6,400 nt of DNA from Terriglobus sp. (GCA_023265355.1 JAHFTZ010000099.1:1277-7676), one strand, 5' to 3'; numbered from the stretch's first letter, positions 1 to 6,277 are shown. Notes: generated from the sequence alone by a model not told the origin. Made by a program: numbers and translations.

Positions 1-941
1 AAATCCTTTGCGAGAGACTGCGCCTGGCGGAAGAGTCGCGCAATGCCTTCGCTACGCTCCATCGGTGGACGATTAAGGCCCCCAGTGATCCTAAGACTGC
101 AGGCGGAATCTTCACACTTGAGTTCATGCAGGCGGCGATGGATCTCGTCCGCGTCGGCGATGCGGGCGACGCGGACATCGATCTCCGCGAAGGCCTCCGC
201 CGCAATCACGTTAGAGCGCGTGCCTCCACCAATCACGCCGGGGTTCACCGTCAAACCAATGCTGAGATCAGTAAAGGCTTCGATCTTCAAAAGCAGACGA
301 GCAAGCTCAAGAACAGCCGAATGTCCGCGTTGAAAATCCACCCCCGAGTGCGAAGCCAGACCATGTACTTCAAGGCGATAGTTCGCAATGCCCTTACGCG
401 CCGTCTTGTAGCTGGCTTCGAAGACACCCTGTGCGGGCTCAAGGACGAAGACAGCGCTGCACTCCTTGGCAAGCTCTTCCGTCGTGGCCCGCGACGCGTT
501 GCTGCCCACCTCTTCGTCGGGATTCAACAGAAGGATCACGGGCGGCGTTCGCTTCTTGAGCTGTTGCAGAACCTCAATCGCTTCAAGCGCCATCACCACG
601 CCACACTTCATATCCAGCGTACCCGGCCCCCAGATGCGGCCCGACTCTTCCTTGTACGGCATCCCGGCGAGCGTGCCATTAGGCCAGACGGTGTCGAGAT
701 GGCCGAGAAGCATCACAGGCTTCTGCGATGCGTCGCCGGGAAAACGAAGGATAAGGATGTCGCCGAACTCTTCCGTACTTTGGCGCACTGCTTCGGCTCC
801 CAGAGCCTCGGCCCAGGTTTGCACGAGATCGTTCGCGCGATTGACGCCCGCAGGATCTTCGCTGGGAGATTCGATCTCGACGAGTTGCTGCATGCGTGAG
901 CGGAGGCGGGCAAGAGAGACGGTTTGAAGAAGGTTTTCCAT
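1..941 (-). CDS. M20 family metallopeptidase, glutamate carboxypeptidase-like (3' end outside window)
   Basis: The minus frame is open from an ATG at 941 to the left edge, giving 313 residues and no stop, so the C-terminus is missing. M20 enzymes are two-zinc amidohydrolases that remove C-terminal residues, glutamate in carboxypeptidase G2. I see the metal motifs in order: LLGHLDTVW (H81, D83), GPGTLDMKCG (bridging D110), PDEEVGS (catalytic E143, ligand E144) and VLEPA (E168). The dimerisation-domain signature HGLASHSGVDFQRGHSA spans about 193-209, and GTRSNV lies near 240-245. The last zinc histidine, expected near the C-terminus, lies off the window; some 60-90 residues are probably missing. 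No signal peptide is visible, so it is probably cytoplasmic. The usual DMKGG reads DMKCG. The start is supported by the family N-terminus, although only a weak GGA lies upstream. It is transcribed away from the M28 gene. Family assignment is firm; the substrate is inferred. Confidence 0.9.
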   Translation of the reverse strand, partial: MENLLQTVSLARLRSRMQQLVEIESPSEDPAGVNRANDLVQTWAEALGAEAVRQSTEEFGDILILRFPGDASQKPVMLLGHLDTVWPNGTLAGMPYKEESGRIWGPGTLDMKCGVVMALEAIEVLQQLKKRTPPVILLLNPDEEVGSNASRATTEELAKECSAVFVLEPAQGVFEASYKTARKGIANYRLEVHGLASHSGVDFQRGHSAVLELARLLLKIEAFTDLSIGLTVNPGVIGGGTRSNVIAAEAFAEIDVRVARIADADEIHRRLHELKCEDSACSLRITGGLNRPPMERSEGIARLFRQAQSLAKD

Positions 942-969
942 GTTTTCCAAAGGGATGGTATCAGGGGAG

Positions 970-1003
970 AAGCAGATCTCCCCGCTTCGGTCGAGAGGAC
1001 GAA
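970..1003 (-). repeat. Dispersed intergenic repeat, inverted partial copy
   Basis: Thirty-four nt match 3165-3198 with three mismatches, sharing AAGCAGATCTC, CCGCTTCGGTCGAGA and GACG. Its reverse complement matches the first part of the copies at 1206 and 3069. A degenerate continuation follows: the 11-mer CTTCGGTCGAG recurs at 1032-1042, and 1055-1073 resembles 3203-3221. The whole module therefore spans roughly 966-1073. Confidence 0.75.
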
Positions 1004-1205
1004 GATTACTGGATCGGAATGACGGACATTACTTCGGTCGAGGGTACGGGCGTCATGGCCGGGCGGCTACTCGTAGCGCGGGGCTTCAAGGGGATTCAGG
1101 TCGCCGCCTTCCACGCGGGAAGATAACGCTCACGCATCTCGGAAAGGTAACACTTTGCGTAACCAACCCCGTCCTTCCACGGTTCGAAGCAAAGCAACCA
1201 ACGCC

Positions 1206-1299
1206 GTCATTTCGACCGACCGGAGCAAAGCGAAGGGAGCGGAGAAATCTGCTTTTACCATGTGCCAAAGGCACATCCGATCGCGCAAAGCGCGATGAC
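1206..1299 (+). repeat. Dispersed intergenic repeat, full copy 1, with two hairpins
   Basis: This 94-nt unit aligns without gaps to 3069-3162, with about ten mismatches by eye. It contains a purine-rich GAAGC-type stretch, the core GCGGAGAAATCTGCTTTT, and then two perfect 7-bp stem-loops with AAA loops: 1260-1266/1270-1276 (ATGTGCC, GGCACAT) and 1280-1286/1290-1296 (ATCGCGC, GCGCGAT). It looks like a REP-type extragenic palindromic element. It encodes no transposase and has no flanking duplication that I can see. Confidence 0.85.
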
Positions 1300-1368
1300 A
1301 AAGAAGAAGCCCACGATATACCGATCGAAAAAGACACTGTGCTACGCTCAACCCACTTCACAAAAATC

Positions 1369-1374
1369 AGGGGG
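1369..1374 (+). promoter_or_regulatory. Ribosome binding site of the M28 peptidase gene
   Basis: AGGGGG lies four nt before the ATG at 1379. It fixes the start together with the signal peptide that begins there. Confidence 0.7.
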
Positions 1375-1378
1375 CTGA

Positions 1379-3028
1379 ATGAGGCTTGCTGCGCAGGTGC
1401 TGCTGTTGACGACGTTGCTCGGACCAATAACGGCCAGTGGGCAGGACACGGACGAGGCCCGGGGCAAGGCGTGGTGGGCGCACGTGCAGGTGCTCGCGGA
1501 CGACTCCATGCGCGGCCGTCTCACCGGAAGCCCCGAATACCTGAAAGCCGCCGAGTACGCCGTGGAGAAGTTCAAATCCTATGGCTTGAAGCCCGCAGGT
1601 GTGAACAGTTTCTATCAGCCCGTGCACTTCGATGTGCAGCGCGTCCTCGCCGAAAAGAGTTCGCTCGGTCTCAGCGTCAATGGCACCGCCGAGGCGCTGG
1701 TGCTGGGCAAAGACGCGACCATTGCCGCCGGCTCGCCGCAGCCCGCCAAGATCGATGCGCCGCTGGTCTTCATCGGCTACGGCCTGCACCTGCCCGAGGG
1801 GAAGTACGACGACTTCGGCTCGCCGGAAGTTCCGCTGGCCTCTCTGCGCGGAAAGATCGTGGTCGTCATCAACGGCGGTCCGGCGGATCTGCCGGGGCCG
1901 CTGAAGTCGTACGCGCGCACCGCGCCACGGACGAAGGCGATGGCGGACGCGGGTGTCGTCGGCATCGTCAGTATTCCCACGCCGAAGTCGATGGACTTTG
2001 GCTGGGAGCGCGTTGCCAGCGGAGCTTCGCAGCCCGGCATGCGTCTCGCAGCCGATCCGCAGGACGCAGCAGTCGCGGCGAAGCATCCCGCGCTTGCCAA
2101 CGACCACAGAGAGCGCTTCTCCGCGACCTTCAACCCGGCGATGGCGGAGAAGCTCTTCGCGGGCACGGGCCACACCTTTGCCGAGATGCTGGCCCTCGCG
2201 GATGCGCAGAAGCCCCTTCCGCACTTCACCCTCGGCAAGAATATGGTGGCCAGTGTCGTCACAGAAACGAGCACGGTCGAATCTCCCAACCTCGCGGCGA
2301 AGCTGGAGGGAAGTGATCCAAAGCTGAAGGCAGAGTACGTCATCGTGAGCGCGCATCTCGATCACCTCGGTGTCGGCGCTCCAATTCATGGAAAGACGAT
2401 CTACCCCGGAGCCATGGACGACGCCTCCGGCGCGGCCACCGTGCTGGAGACGGCGAAGTGGTTTAGTGAGGAAGCAGCGAAGGGACACAGGCCGAAGCGA
2501 TCGATGCTCTTCCTGCTCTTTACGGCGGAAGAAAAAGGCTTGCTCGGATCACGGTACTTTGCCAGCCACCCCACTGTGCCTGCAAGCTCCATCAAGGCGG
2601 CGTTGAACCTGGATATGTTCCTGCCGCTCTTTCCATTGAAGAAGCTGCACGTGCAGGGGCTGGGGCAGAGCACCTTGCAGGACCAGGCGAAGCGCGTGGG
2701 TGCTGCGCACGGCATCGTGATCGCGGGCGATCCGGAGCCGGACCGCAATAGCTTCATCCGTACCGACCAGTACAGCTTTGTGCAGGCCGGTGTCCCGGCG
2801 CTGGCGATGAAGTTTGGATGGACGATGGGATCGCCTGAGTACAAGGCCTGGAGAGCGTGGCTGGCCGAGCGGTATCACTCTACGGCGGACGACCTGAACC
2901 AGCCGGTGGACCTTACCGCAGCGGCGCAGTTCAACTCCTTCTTCGCCGACCTTGCGCTGGCCGTGGCGAACGACCCCACGACGCCGCACTATCTGGACTC
3001 AAGTTTCTTCCGGCGGTTCGAAAAGTAG
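1379..3028 (+). CDS. Exported M28 family zinc aminopeptidase with PA domain
   Basis: The 549-residue product should be a secreted or periplasmic exopeptidase that releases N-terminal residues from peptides using two zinc ions. Residues 1-22 look like a signal peptide: one arginine, a leucine-rich core and an A-S-G-type cleavage region. A PA (protease-associated) domain lies at about 120-220, with the FIGYGL segment at 131-136 and RGKIVVV at 157-163. The peptidase domain, about 318-530, carries all M28 metal positions by comparison with Aeromonas aminopeptidase: H326 in SAHLDH, D347 in GAMDDASG (bridging), catalytic E384 and ligand E385 in TAEEKG, D412 in NLDM, and H500 in RYHSTADD. D328 matches the aspartate that orients the first histidine. 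The protein is full length for PA-containing M28 enzymes. The gene stands alone, with repeat-bearing gaps of 437 and 240 nt on either side. Specificity, such as aminopeptidase versus dipeptidase, cannot be read from sequence. Confidence 0.93.
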   Translation: MRLAAQVLLLTTLLGPITASGQDTDEARGKAWWAHVQVLADDSMRGRLTGSPEYLKAAEYAVEKFKSYGLKPAGVNSFYQPVHFDVQRVLAEKSSLGLSVNGTAEALVLGKDATIAAGSPQPAKIDAPLVFIGYGLHLPEGKYDDFGSPEVPLASLRGKIVVVINGGPADLPGPLKSYARTAPRTKAMADAGVVGIVSIPTPKSMDFGWERVASGASQPGMRLAADPQDAAVAAKHPALANDHRERFSATFNPAMAEKLFAGTGHTFAEMLALADAQKPLPHFTLGKNMVASVVTETSTVESPNLAAKLEGSDPKLKAEYVIVSAHLDHLGVGAPIHGKTIYPGAMDDASGAATVLETAKWFSEEAAKGHRPKRSMLFLLFTAEEKGLLGSRYFASHPTVPASSIKAALNLDMFLPLFPLKKLHVQGLGQSTLQDQAKRVGAAHGIVIAGDPEPDRNSFIRTDQYSFVQAGVPALAMKFGWTMGSPEYKAWRAWLAERYHSTADDLNQPVDLTAAAQFNSFFADLALAVANDPTTPHYLDSSFFRRFEK

Positions 3029-3068
3029 GGATCAACGTTTGTGCGCGAAGAGTGCCAACGAATCCCCC

Positions 3069-3162
3069 GTCATTTCGACCGACCGAAGCGAAGCGAAGGG
3101 AGCGGAGAAATCTGCTTTTGCCATGTGCGAAAGGCACATCGGATCGCACTTTGCGCGATGAA
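3069..3162 (+). repeat. Dispersed intergenic repeat, full copy 2
   Basis: This is the second 94-nt unit, in the same orientation as 1206-1299, and begins 41 nt after the M28 stop. Stem one keeps 6 bp (3123-3128/3134-3139, loop GAAAG). Stem two (3143-3149/3153-3159) has one mismatch and a TTT loop in place of AAA. The left part (3069-3119) can pair with 3162-3195, making a long imperfect hairpin. Confidence 0.85.
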
Positions 3163-3164
3163 AA

Positions 3165-3198
3165 AAGCAGATCTCTCCGCTTCGGTCGAGATGACGGA
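3165..3198 (-). repeat. Dispersed intergenic repeat, inverted partial copy 2
   Basis: This is the inverted counterpart of the copy at 970-1003, with three mismatches over 34 nt. Here it directly adjoins the direct copy, whereas at the first locus the inverted and direct units are about 200 nt apart. A tail at 3203-3221 resembles 1055-1073 (ATGGCSGGGCGGCWACTCG). The arrangement after the M28 stop allows a strong RNA fold, but no U-tract follows, so it is not called as an intrinsic terminator. Confidence 0.75.
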
Positions 3199-3255
3199 GA
3201 CTATGGCGGGGCGGCAACTCGATGTGGCATCGTGGTGAATTTACAAAACAGAAGC

Positions 3256-3260
3256 GAGGG
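3256..3260 (+). promoter_or_regulatory. Candidate ribosome binding site for the GTG start of the B3 lactamase gene
   Basis: GAGGG ends eight nt before the GTG at 3269. It is too far from the in-frame ATGs at 3278, 3284, 3299 and 3329, so it favours the GTG. None of those later starts has an equally good site. Confidence 0.45.
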
Positions 3261-3268
3261 ATAACGAA

Positions 3269-4198
3269 GTGGATTCCATGCAAATGACCCGCTCAAAAAT
3301 GCACCTCCGGGCAGCGCTATGCTGGACCATGCTCACTAGAATTCTGCTGCTTCTGCTCGCCTTCGCCGGGCCTCTCTCCGCCCCGCTCGCCGCCCAGATG
3401 AACTCCACCTGGACAACAAACCACCCGCCCTTTCGCATCGCAGGAAACCTCTACTACGTCGGCAGCGACGATCTCGCGGCCTACCTGATCACGACGCCGC
3501 AGGGCAACATCCTCATCAACACCAACCTCGCCAGCTCCGTTCCGCAGATTCGGCAGAACATCGAAAAACTCGGCTTCCGCGTCGCGGACACCAAGATCCT
3601 GCTGAACAGCCAGGCCCACTTTGACCACGTTGCAGGCACCGCCGAGATGAAGCGGCTGACGCATGCCAGGGTCGAGGTCATGGCCGGAGACATTGTTCCC
3701 ATGGAGTCCGGTGGGCGCAAGGATTTTTTCTTCTTCAACGACCCCAGCGCATACTTTCCTCCGGTCAAGGTCGACAAGGTACTCCACGACGGCGAACAGG
3801 TGAGCCTGGGTGGCACCGTTCTGACCGCGCACCTTACTGCAGGACACACCATGGGCTGCACCACGTGGACGATGCAGATCACGGAAGACGGCAAGACCTA
3901 CAACGTCGTCATCGTTGGCGGAGCCAGCATGAACGGCGGCAACAACCTGATCCACGATCCCAAATATCCCACCGAGGCGGAAGATTTTCTCCGCACCTTT
4001 CAGACGCTGCGCGGCCTGCCTTGTGACATCTTCCTCGGCGCACATGGAGGCTACTTCGACTTGAAAGCGAAGTATCCAAAGCTGCGCAACGGAGCCGCGA
4101 ATCCGTTCTTGGATCCCGCCGGATACAAGGCCTTCCTCGACGATCGCGAACAGGTCTTCCGCAAGGAGCTGGCGCGGCAGACTGCTTTGAAGAAGTAG
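3269..4198 (+). CDS. Exported subclass B3-like metallo-beta-lactamase, Q-variant zinc site
   Basis: This is an MBL-fold zinc hydrolase. Subclass B3 members open the beta-lactam ring in the periplasm. With the GTG start the product is 309 residues. Zinc positions are QAHFDH (Q115, H117, D119, H120; standard numbers 116, 118, 120, 121), GHTMG (H193; standard 196) and GAHGGYF (H259; standard 263). The segment MESGGRKDFFFF at 145-156 and LPCDIFLGAH at 250-259 are also B3-like. The first position is glutamine instead of histidine, as known for GOB enzymes. A hydrophobic stretch at about 22-42, ending in an A-A-Q cleavage region, is a signal peptide. From ATG 3329 it would have a normal short N-region; from the GTG it has 20 extra residues, so the start is uncertain. 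The tail is followed immediately by the stop of the convergent gene. Another MBL-fold hydrolase activity is possible, but the family fit is good. Confidence 0.88.
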   Translation: MDSMQMTRSKMHLRAALCWTMLTRILLLLLAFAGPLSAPLAAQMNSTWTTNHPPFRIAGNLYYVGSDDLAAYLITTPQGNILINTNLASSVPQIRQNIEKLGFRVADTKILLNSQAHFDHVAGTAEMKRLTHARVEVMAGDIVPMESGGRKDFFFFNDPSAYFPPVKVDKVLHDGEQVSLGGTVLTAHLTAGHTMGCTTWTMQITEDGKTYNVVIVGGASMNGGNNLIHDPKYPTEAEDFLRTFQTLRGLPCDIFLGAHGGYFDLKAKYPKLRNGAANPFLDPAGYKAFLDDREQVFRKELARQTALKK

Positions 4199-5566
4199 CT
4201 ATCTCGCAGAAGCCGCCGCATCCGCCGGCTCGGGAACAGAGAGTACGAGGTCGGTTCGATCCGCGTCAGAGAGCGTAACGGTGGCCGAGGCATTGCCGTA
4301 GGCGTGGGTCGTCTTCTCTTCAGCTATCAGCGAAGCGAAGACGTGTTGGGTCGAAAGCGTTGTAGCATCCGCAGCGTGAGCGGTTTTGACTTTATACGTA
4401 GCAGGCGGGAGGTAGTCGAAGCGGAAGCTGCCATCTGCGTTGATGGGAGCCGTGTAGTGGGGGCTGGGGTCGGGCTTTCCCGAAGCATCAAGGCACTCCG
4501 CTTCGACAGTGCCGCTATCGACGGGATGCGCGTCGGCGTGAGCGATCACGTGTCCGCTGAGGCTATGCAGGGAGTGGAGAGGAATGGTGATCTCTTCGCC
4601 TGCGCGCTCATCTCCAGTACGGACGGGAATCGGTTTTGCGTCGGCGAGCCGAAGGGCGTTTCCAGAGTAAGCATCGAGGTGGAGAGCCATCATGTTGCTA
4701 AGAGGGCTTCGTCCTCGAAGGCCTGACTCTTTGTTCGAGACGATGGGGTTGAGCGAACTGGTACCAATTGCGGTTCCTCGAAACCTGGCACGGAGAATGT
4801 AGCTCCCCGCATGAAGACCCGCAATGCGGAAGTGCCCCGTATCGTCGATCGTGCCGGCTTCGTTCATGTGTATGAGATCGAGGTCGGAGGCATCAACTCC
4901 CAAACGGCCGAGCTCGGAGTCGTTGGAGTCAGTCACGGGATGAAGGGCACGGATCACCCAGCCCGACGCAGGCGAACCGTCGTCGTAAACAACGCGACCG
5001 GAGATAGCGGCACCACGCTCCAGGCGGAGGTCGGCACGCGCCGTCTCTGCGCCGCTGATGGTGGCCGTGGGCAGGCTCGCCGCAGACACCCGCTTGCGGA
5101 TCTCGGCATCGGTACTGGTGAGTTCCTCTGAGGTGAAGTCCGCCACGGGATCGATGTATCCGGCCACAGTGGCATGGACGTAGTAAGTTCCGGCAGGAAC
5201 GCTGGTAAACGTATAGATTCCGTCCGCGTTGGTCGTCGTGGACACCATCATGTCCATGACGCCCGTTATCAGCTTTGCGCCAGCAGCCTTCGCCTGTTTC
5301 TGTATCGCCGCATCTTCCGCAGAGAGCTTCTTTTTTGGAGCATCGGGATCTTTGACCAGTTCGGCAAGGGCGCTGAAGGGATTGTCCGATGCTTTGGAGG
5401 GAACGACGGATTTGAGAAAGACCTTGGCAAAGCGCGCGGGCGCGTTCGTGTCCCCGCAGACGACCCGGCCCGTCACGATGCCGGAGGCGACGGGCTCGGT
5501 TTCGGCAACCTGGGCAAAAGCGGGCAGAGCAAAGAGGAGCAAAAGGGCAGTGATGTGCTTTCTCAT
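4199..5566 (-). CDS. Exported carboxypeptidase-regulatory-like (beta-sandwich) repeat protein
   Basis: The 455-residue product begins with a signal peptide (M1-Q19: R, K, a leucine-rich core, then A-F-A-Q). The rest looks like three carboxypeptidase-regulatory-like / Ig-like sandwich domains. Domain one is about 28-140, opening with GIVTGRVV and closing with ADGIYTFTSVPAGTYYV. A polar, lysine- and alanine-rich insert, probably helical, interrupts it at about 60-100. Domain two is about 184-262 (GAAISGRVVYDDG to GHFRIAGLHAGSYILRARF). Domain three is about 333-400 (HSLSGHVIA to DGSFRFDYLPPATYKV). No catalytic motif, TonB-dependent barrel or membrane anchor is visible. Such domains serve as structural or binding modules, and Acidobacteriota encode many. 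The ATG at 5566 has no clear Shine-Dalgarno site, but the signal peptide supports it. The gene is divergent from the SRPBCC gene and convergent with the lactamase gene. The actual role is unknown. Confidence 0.85.
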   Translation of the reverse strand: MRKHITALLLLFALPAFAQVAETEPVASGIVTGRVVCGDTNAPARFAKVFLKSVVPSKASDNPFSALAELVKDPDAPKKKLSAEDAAIQKQAKAAGAKLITGVMDMMVSTTTNADGIYTFTSVPAGTYYVHATVAGYIDPVADFTSEELTSTDAEIRKRVSAASLPTATISGAETARADLRLERGAAISGRVVYDDGSPASGWVIRALHPVTDSNDSELGRLGVDASDLDLIHMNEAGTIDDTGHFRIAGLHAGSYILRARFRGTAIGTSSLNPIVSNKESGLRGRSPLSNMMALHLDAYSGNALRLADAKPIPVRTGDERAGEEITIPLHSLHSLSGHVIAHADAHPVDSGTVEAECLDASGKPDPSPHYTAPINADGSFRFDYLPPATYKVKTAHAADATTLSTQHVFASLIAEEKTTHAYGNASATVTLSDADRTDLVLSVPEPADAAASAR

Positions 5567-5622
5567 GGGTGGAGTGTAGGGCAGGCCGCGAGACGCTCGA
5601 TGTTATTTTTCCGAGATTTCCT

Positions 5623-5651
5623 TTGCCGGATTCCAGAACGGGATCTACGAT
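5623..5651 (+). promoter_or_regulatory. Candidate sigma-70-type promoter of the SRPBCC gene
   Basis: TTGCCG (5623-5628) and TACGAT (5646-5651) each match four of six consensus bases and are spaced by exactly 17 nt. Transcription would start near 5658, leaving a leader of about 16 nt that still includes the Shine-Dalgarno site at 5662. The geometry is good; the box quality is moderate. Confidence 0.45.
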
Positions 5652-5659
5652 GATCCCGT
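5638..5659. promoter_or_regulatory. Perfect 8-bp dyad around the -10 box, possible operator
   Basis: ACGGGATC (5638-5645) and GATCCCGT (5652-5659) are perfect inverted repeats separated by six nt, and those six nt are the proposed -10 hexamer. The position would let a dimeric repressor block the promoter. It lies in the 107-nt gap between two divergent genes, so it could affect both. An RNA hairpin close to the ribosome binding site is the alternative if transcription starts further upstream. Confidence 0.45.
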
Positions 5660-5661
5660 CC

Positions 5662-5667
5662 GGGAGG
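5662..5667 (+). promoter_or_regulatory. Ribosome binding site of the SRPBCC gene
   Basis: GGGAGG lies six nt before the ATG at 5674. It is a strong site and settles the start. Confidence 0.8.
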
Positions 5668-5673
5668 TAAGGC

Positions 5674-6201
5674 ATGGTGCGGAAGCTTCTGCTCATCGTG
5701 GTGCTGTTGGTGGTGGTTGTGCTGCTGTATGCGTCAAGGCAGCCGGATACCTTTCGCGTGGAACGTTCTGCCGTGATCGCCGCCAGTGCGGAGAAGATCT
5801 ATCCGCTCATTGACGACTTTCATCAGTGGCGTCTCTGGTCCCCATGGAACAAGTTGGACCCGGCGGCGAAGATCACGATTGGAAGTCCATCGAGCGGCCC
5901 GGGTGCAACCTACGCCTGGGAGGGAAATCGCAAAATCGGCGCTGGGACGATGCTGATCCTGGACGACGCTCCGCCGACGCGTGTGCGTATCAAGCTGGAC
6001 TTCGTGAAACCCATGGCCGGTACCAGCGAAAATCTTTACACGCTCACACCCGAGGCAGGCGGAACGCGCGTGACCTGGACGATGACCGGGCCCATGACGT
6101 TCGTCTCCAAGGTGATGTGTCTGTTTGTGAGCATGGACAAGATGGTCGGTGGGGACTTCGAGCGTGGCCTGGCCAACATAAAGGGCATAGCCGAACGCTA
6201 G
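5674..6201 (+). CDS. Membrane-anchored SRPBCC (START-like / polyketide cyclase-type) protein
   Basis: The product has 175 residues. Positions 4-19 form one very hydrophobic valine/leucine helix after a V-R-K start, an N-terminal anchor or uncleaved signal. The remainder, about 27-175, is an SRPBCC domain: FRVERSAVIAASAEKIYPLI opens it, the DDFHQWRLWSPW segment lies at about 47-58, GATYAWEGN at about 77-85, and GGTRVTWTMTGPM at about 128-140. It ends with MDKMVGGDFERGLANIKGIA, typical of this family's C-terminal helix. Members form a helix-grip cavity that binds lipids or other hydrophobic ligands; most bacterial ones of this size have no known substrate. There is no clear catalytic residue. 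It has a strong Shine-Dalgarno site and its own candidate promoter. No further gene follows within the window, so it is probably monocistronic. Confidence 0.88.
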   Translation: MVRKLLLIVVLLVVVVLLYASRQPDTFRVERSAVIAASAEKIYPLIDDFHQWRLWSPWNKLDPAAKITIGSPSSGPGATYAWEGNRKIGAGTMLILDDAPPTRVRIKLDFVKPMAGTSENLYTLTPEAGGTRVTWTMTGPMTFVSKVMCLFVSMDKMVGGDFERGLANIKGIAER

Positions 6202-6243
6202 AAGCCTGCCCAGCCACAACTCTCTTTCGCAGCGAGCGAGTTT

Positions 6244-6277
6244 GTCATCCCGCAGCGAAGCGGAGGGATCTGCTTTT
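6244..6277 (+). repeat. Dispersed intergenic repeat, short diverged copy 3
   Basis: GTCATCCCGCAGCGAAGCGG followed by AGGGATCTGCTTTT closely resembles the reverse complement of 3162-3195 and, more loosely, the starts of 1206-1299 and 3069-3162. The twin palindromes of the long copies are replaced here by a different stem-loop at 6275-6295. It begins 42 nt after the SRPBCC stop. Confidence 0.65.

Larger units (their letters stand above)
942..1378. other. Divergent intergenic region with dispersed repeats, no gene
   Basis: These 437 nt separate the M20 and M28 genes, which point away from each other. Short open frames here read through repeat sequence and have no family features, so I do not call a gene. 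The region holds an inverted repeat copy near 970-1003, a partial copy around 1031-1073 and a full direct copy at 1206-1299. Promoters for both flanking genes should lie here, but I see no pair of boxes good enough to call. TGCTACGCT at 1340-1348 resembles a weak extended -10 for the M28 gene but has no convincing -35. Confidence 0.7.

Noticed and set aside
126..899. Plus-strand open frame of 257 codons opposite the M20 gene
   Set aside because: The minus frame carries all M20 motifs in order, while this frame shows no recognisable protein.
1206..1299. Possible CRISPR or attachment-site interpretation of the repeats
   Set aside because: Copies are few, unevenly spaced, in both orientations and without spacers of uniform length. 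No cas, integrase or transposase gene is in the window.
1340..1348. TGCTACGCT as an extended -10 promoter for the M28 gene
   Set aside because: TACGCT matches only three of six consensus bases and no -35-like hexamer lies 16-18 nt upstream, so it is not listed as a feature.
940..2316. Long plus-strand open frame of 458 codons overlapping the M28 gene
   Set aside because: It runs through repeat sequence and then the M28 gene in another frame, is arginine-rich and low in complexity, and has no family motif. The M28 frame with its signal peptide and full zinc set is clearly the real one.
1367..2488. Minus-strand open frame of 373 codons opposite the M28 gene
   Set aside because: It is a shadow frame caused by GC-rich codon use. 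Its composition is dominated by Arg, Gly and His and no domain is recognisable.
3041..3264. Short open frames in the gap between the M28 and lactamase genes
   Set aside because: Their translations are read-through of the dispersed repeat, a common source of false hypothetical proteins. None has a ribosome binding site and family support.
4211..4230. Small inverted repeat (AGCCG/CGGCT) at the end of the regulatory-like protein gene, as a bidirectional terminator
   Set aside because: A 5-bp stem with a 10-nt loop and no T-run, inside coding sequence for an alanine-rich tail; likely chance in GC-rich DNA.
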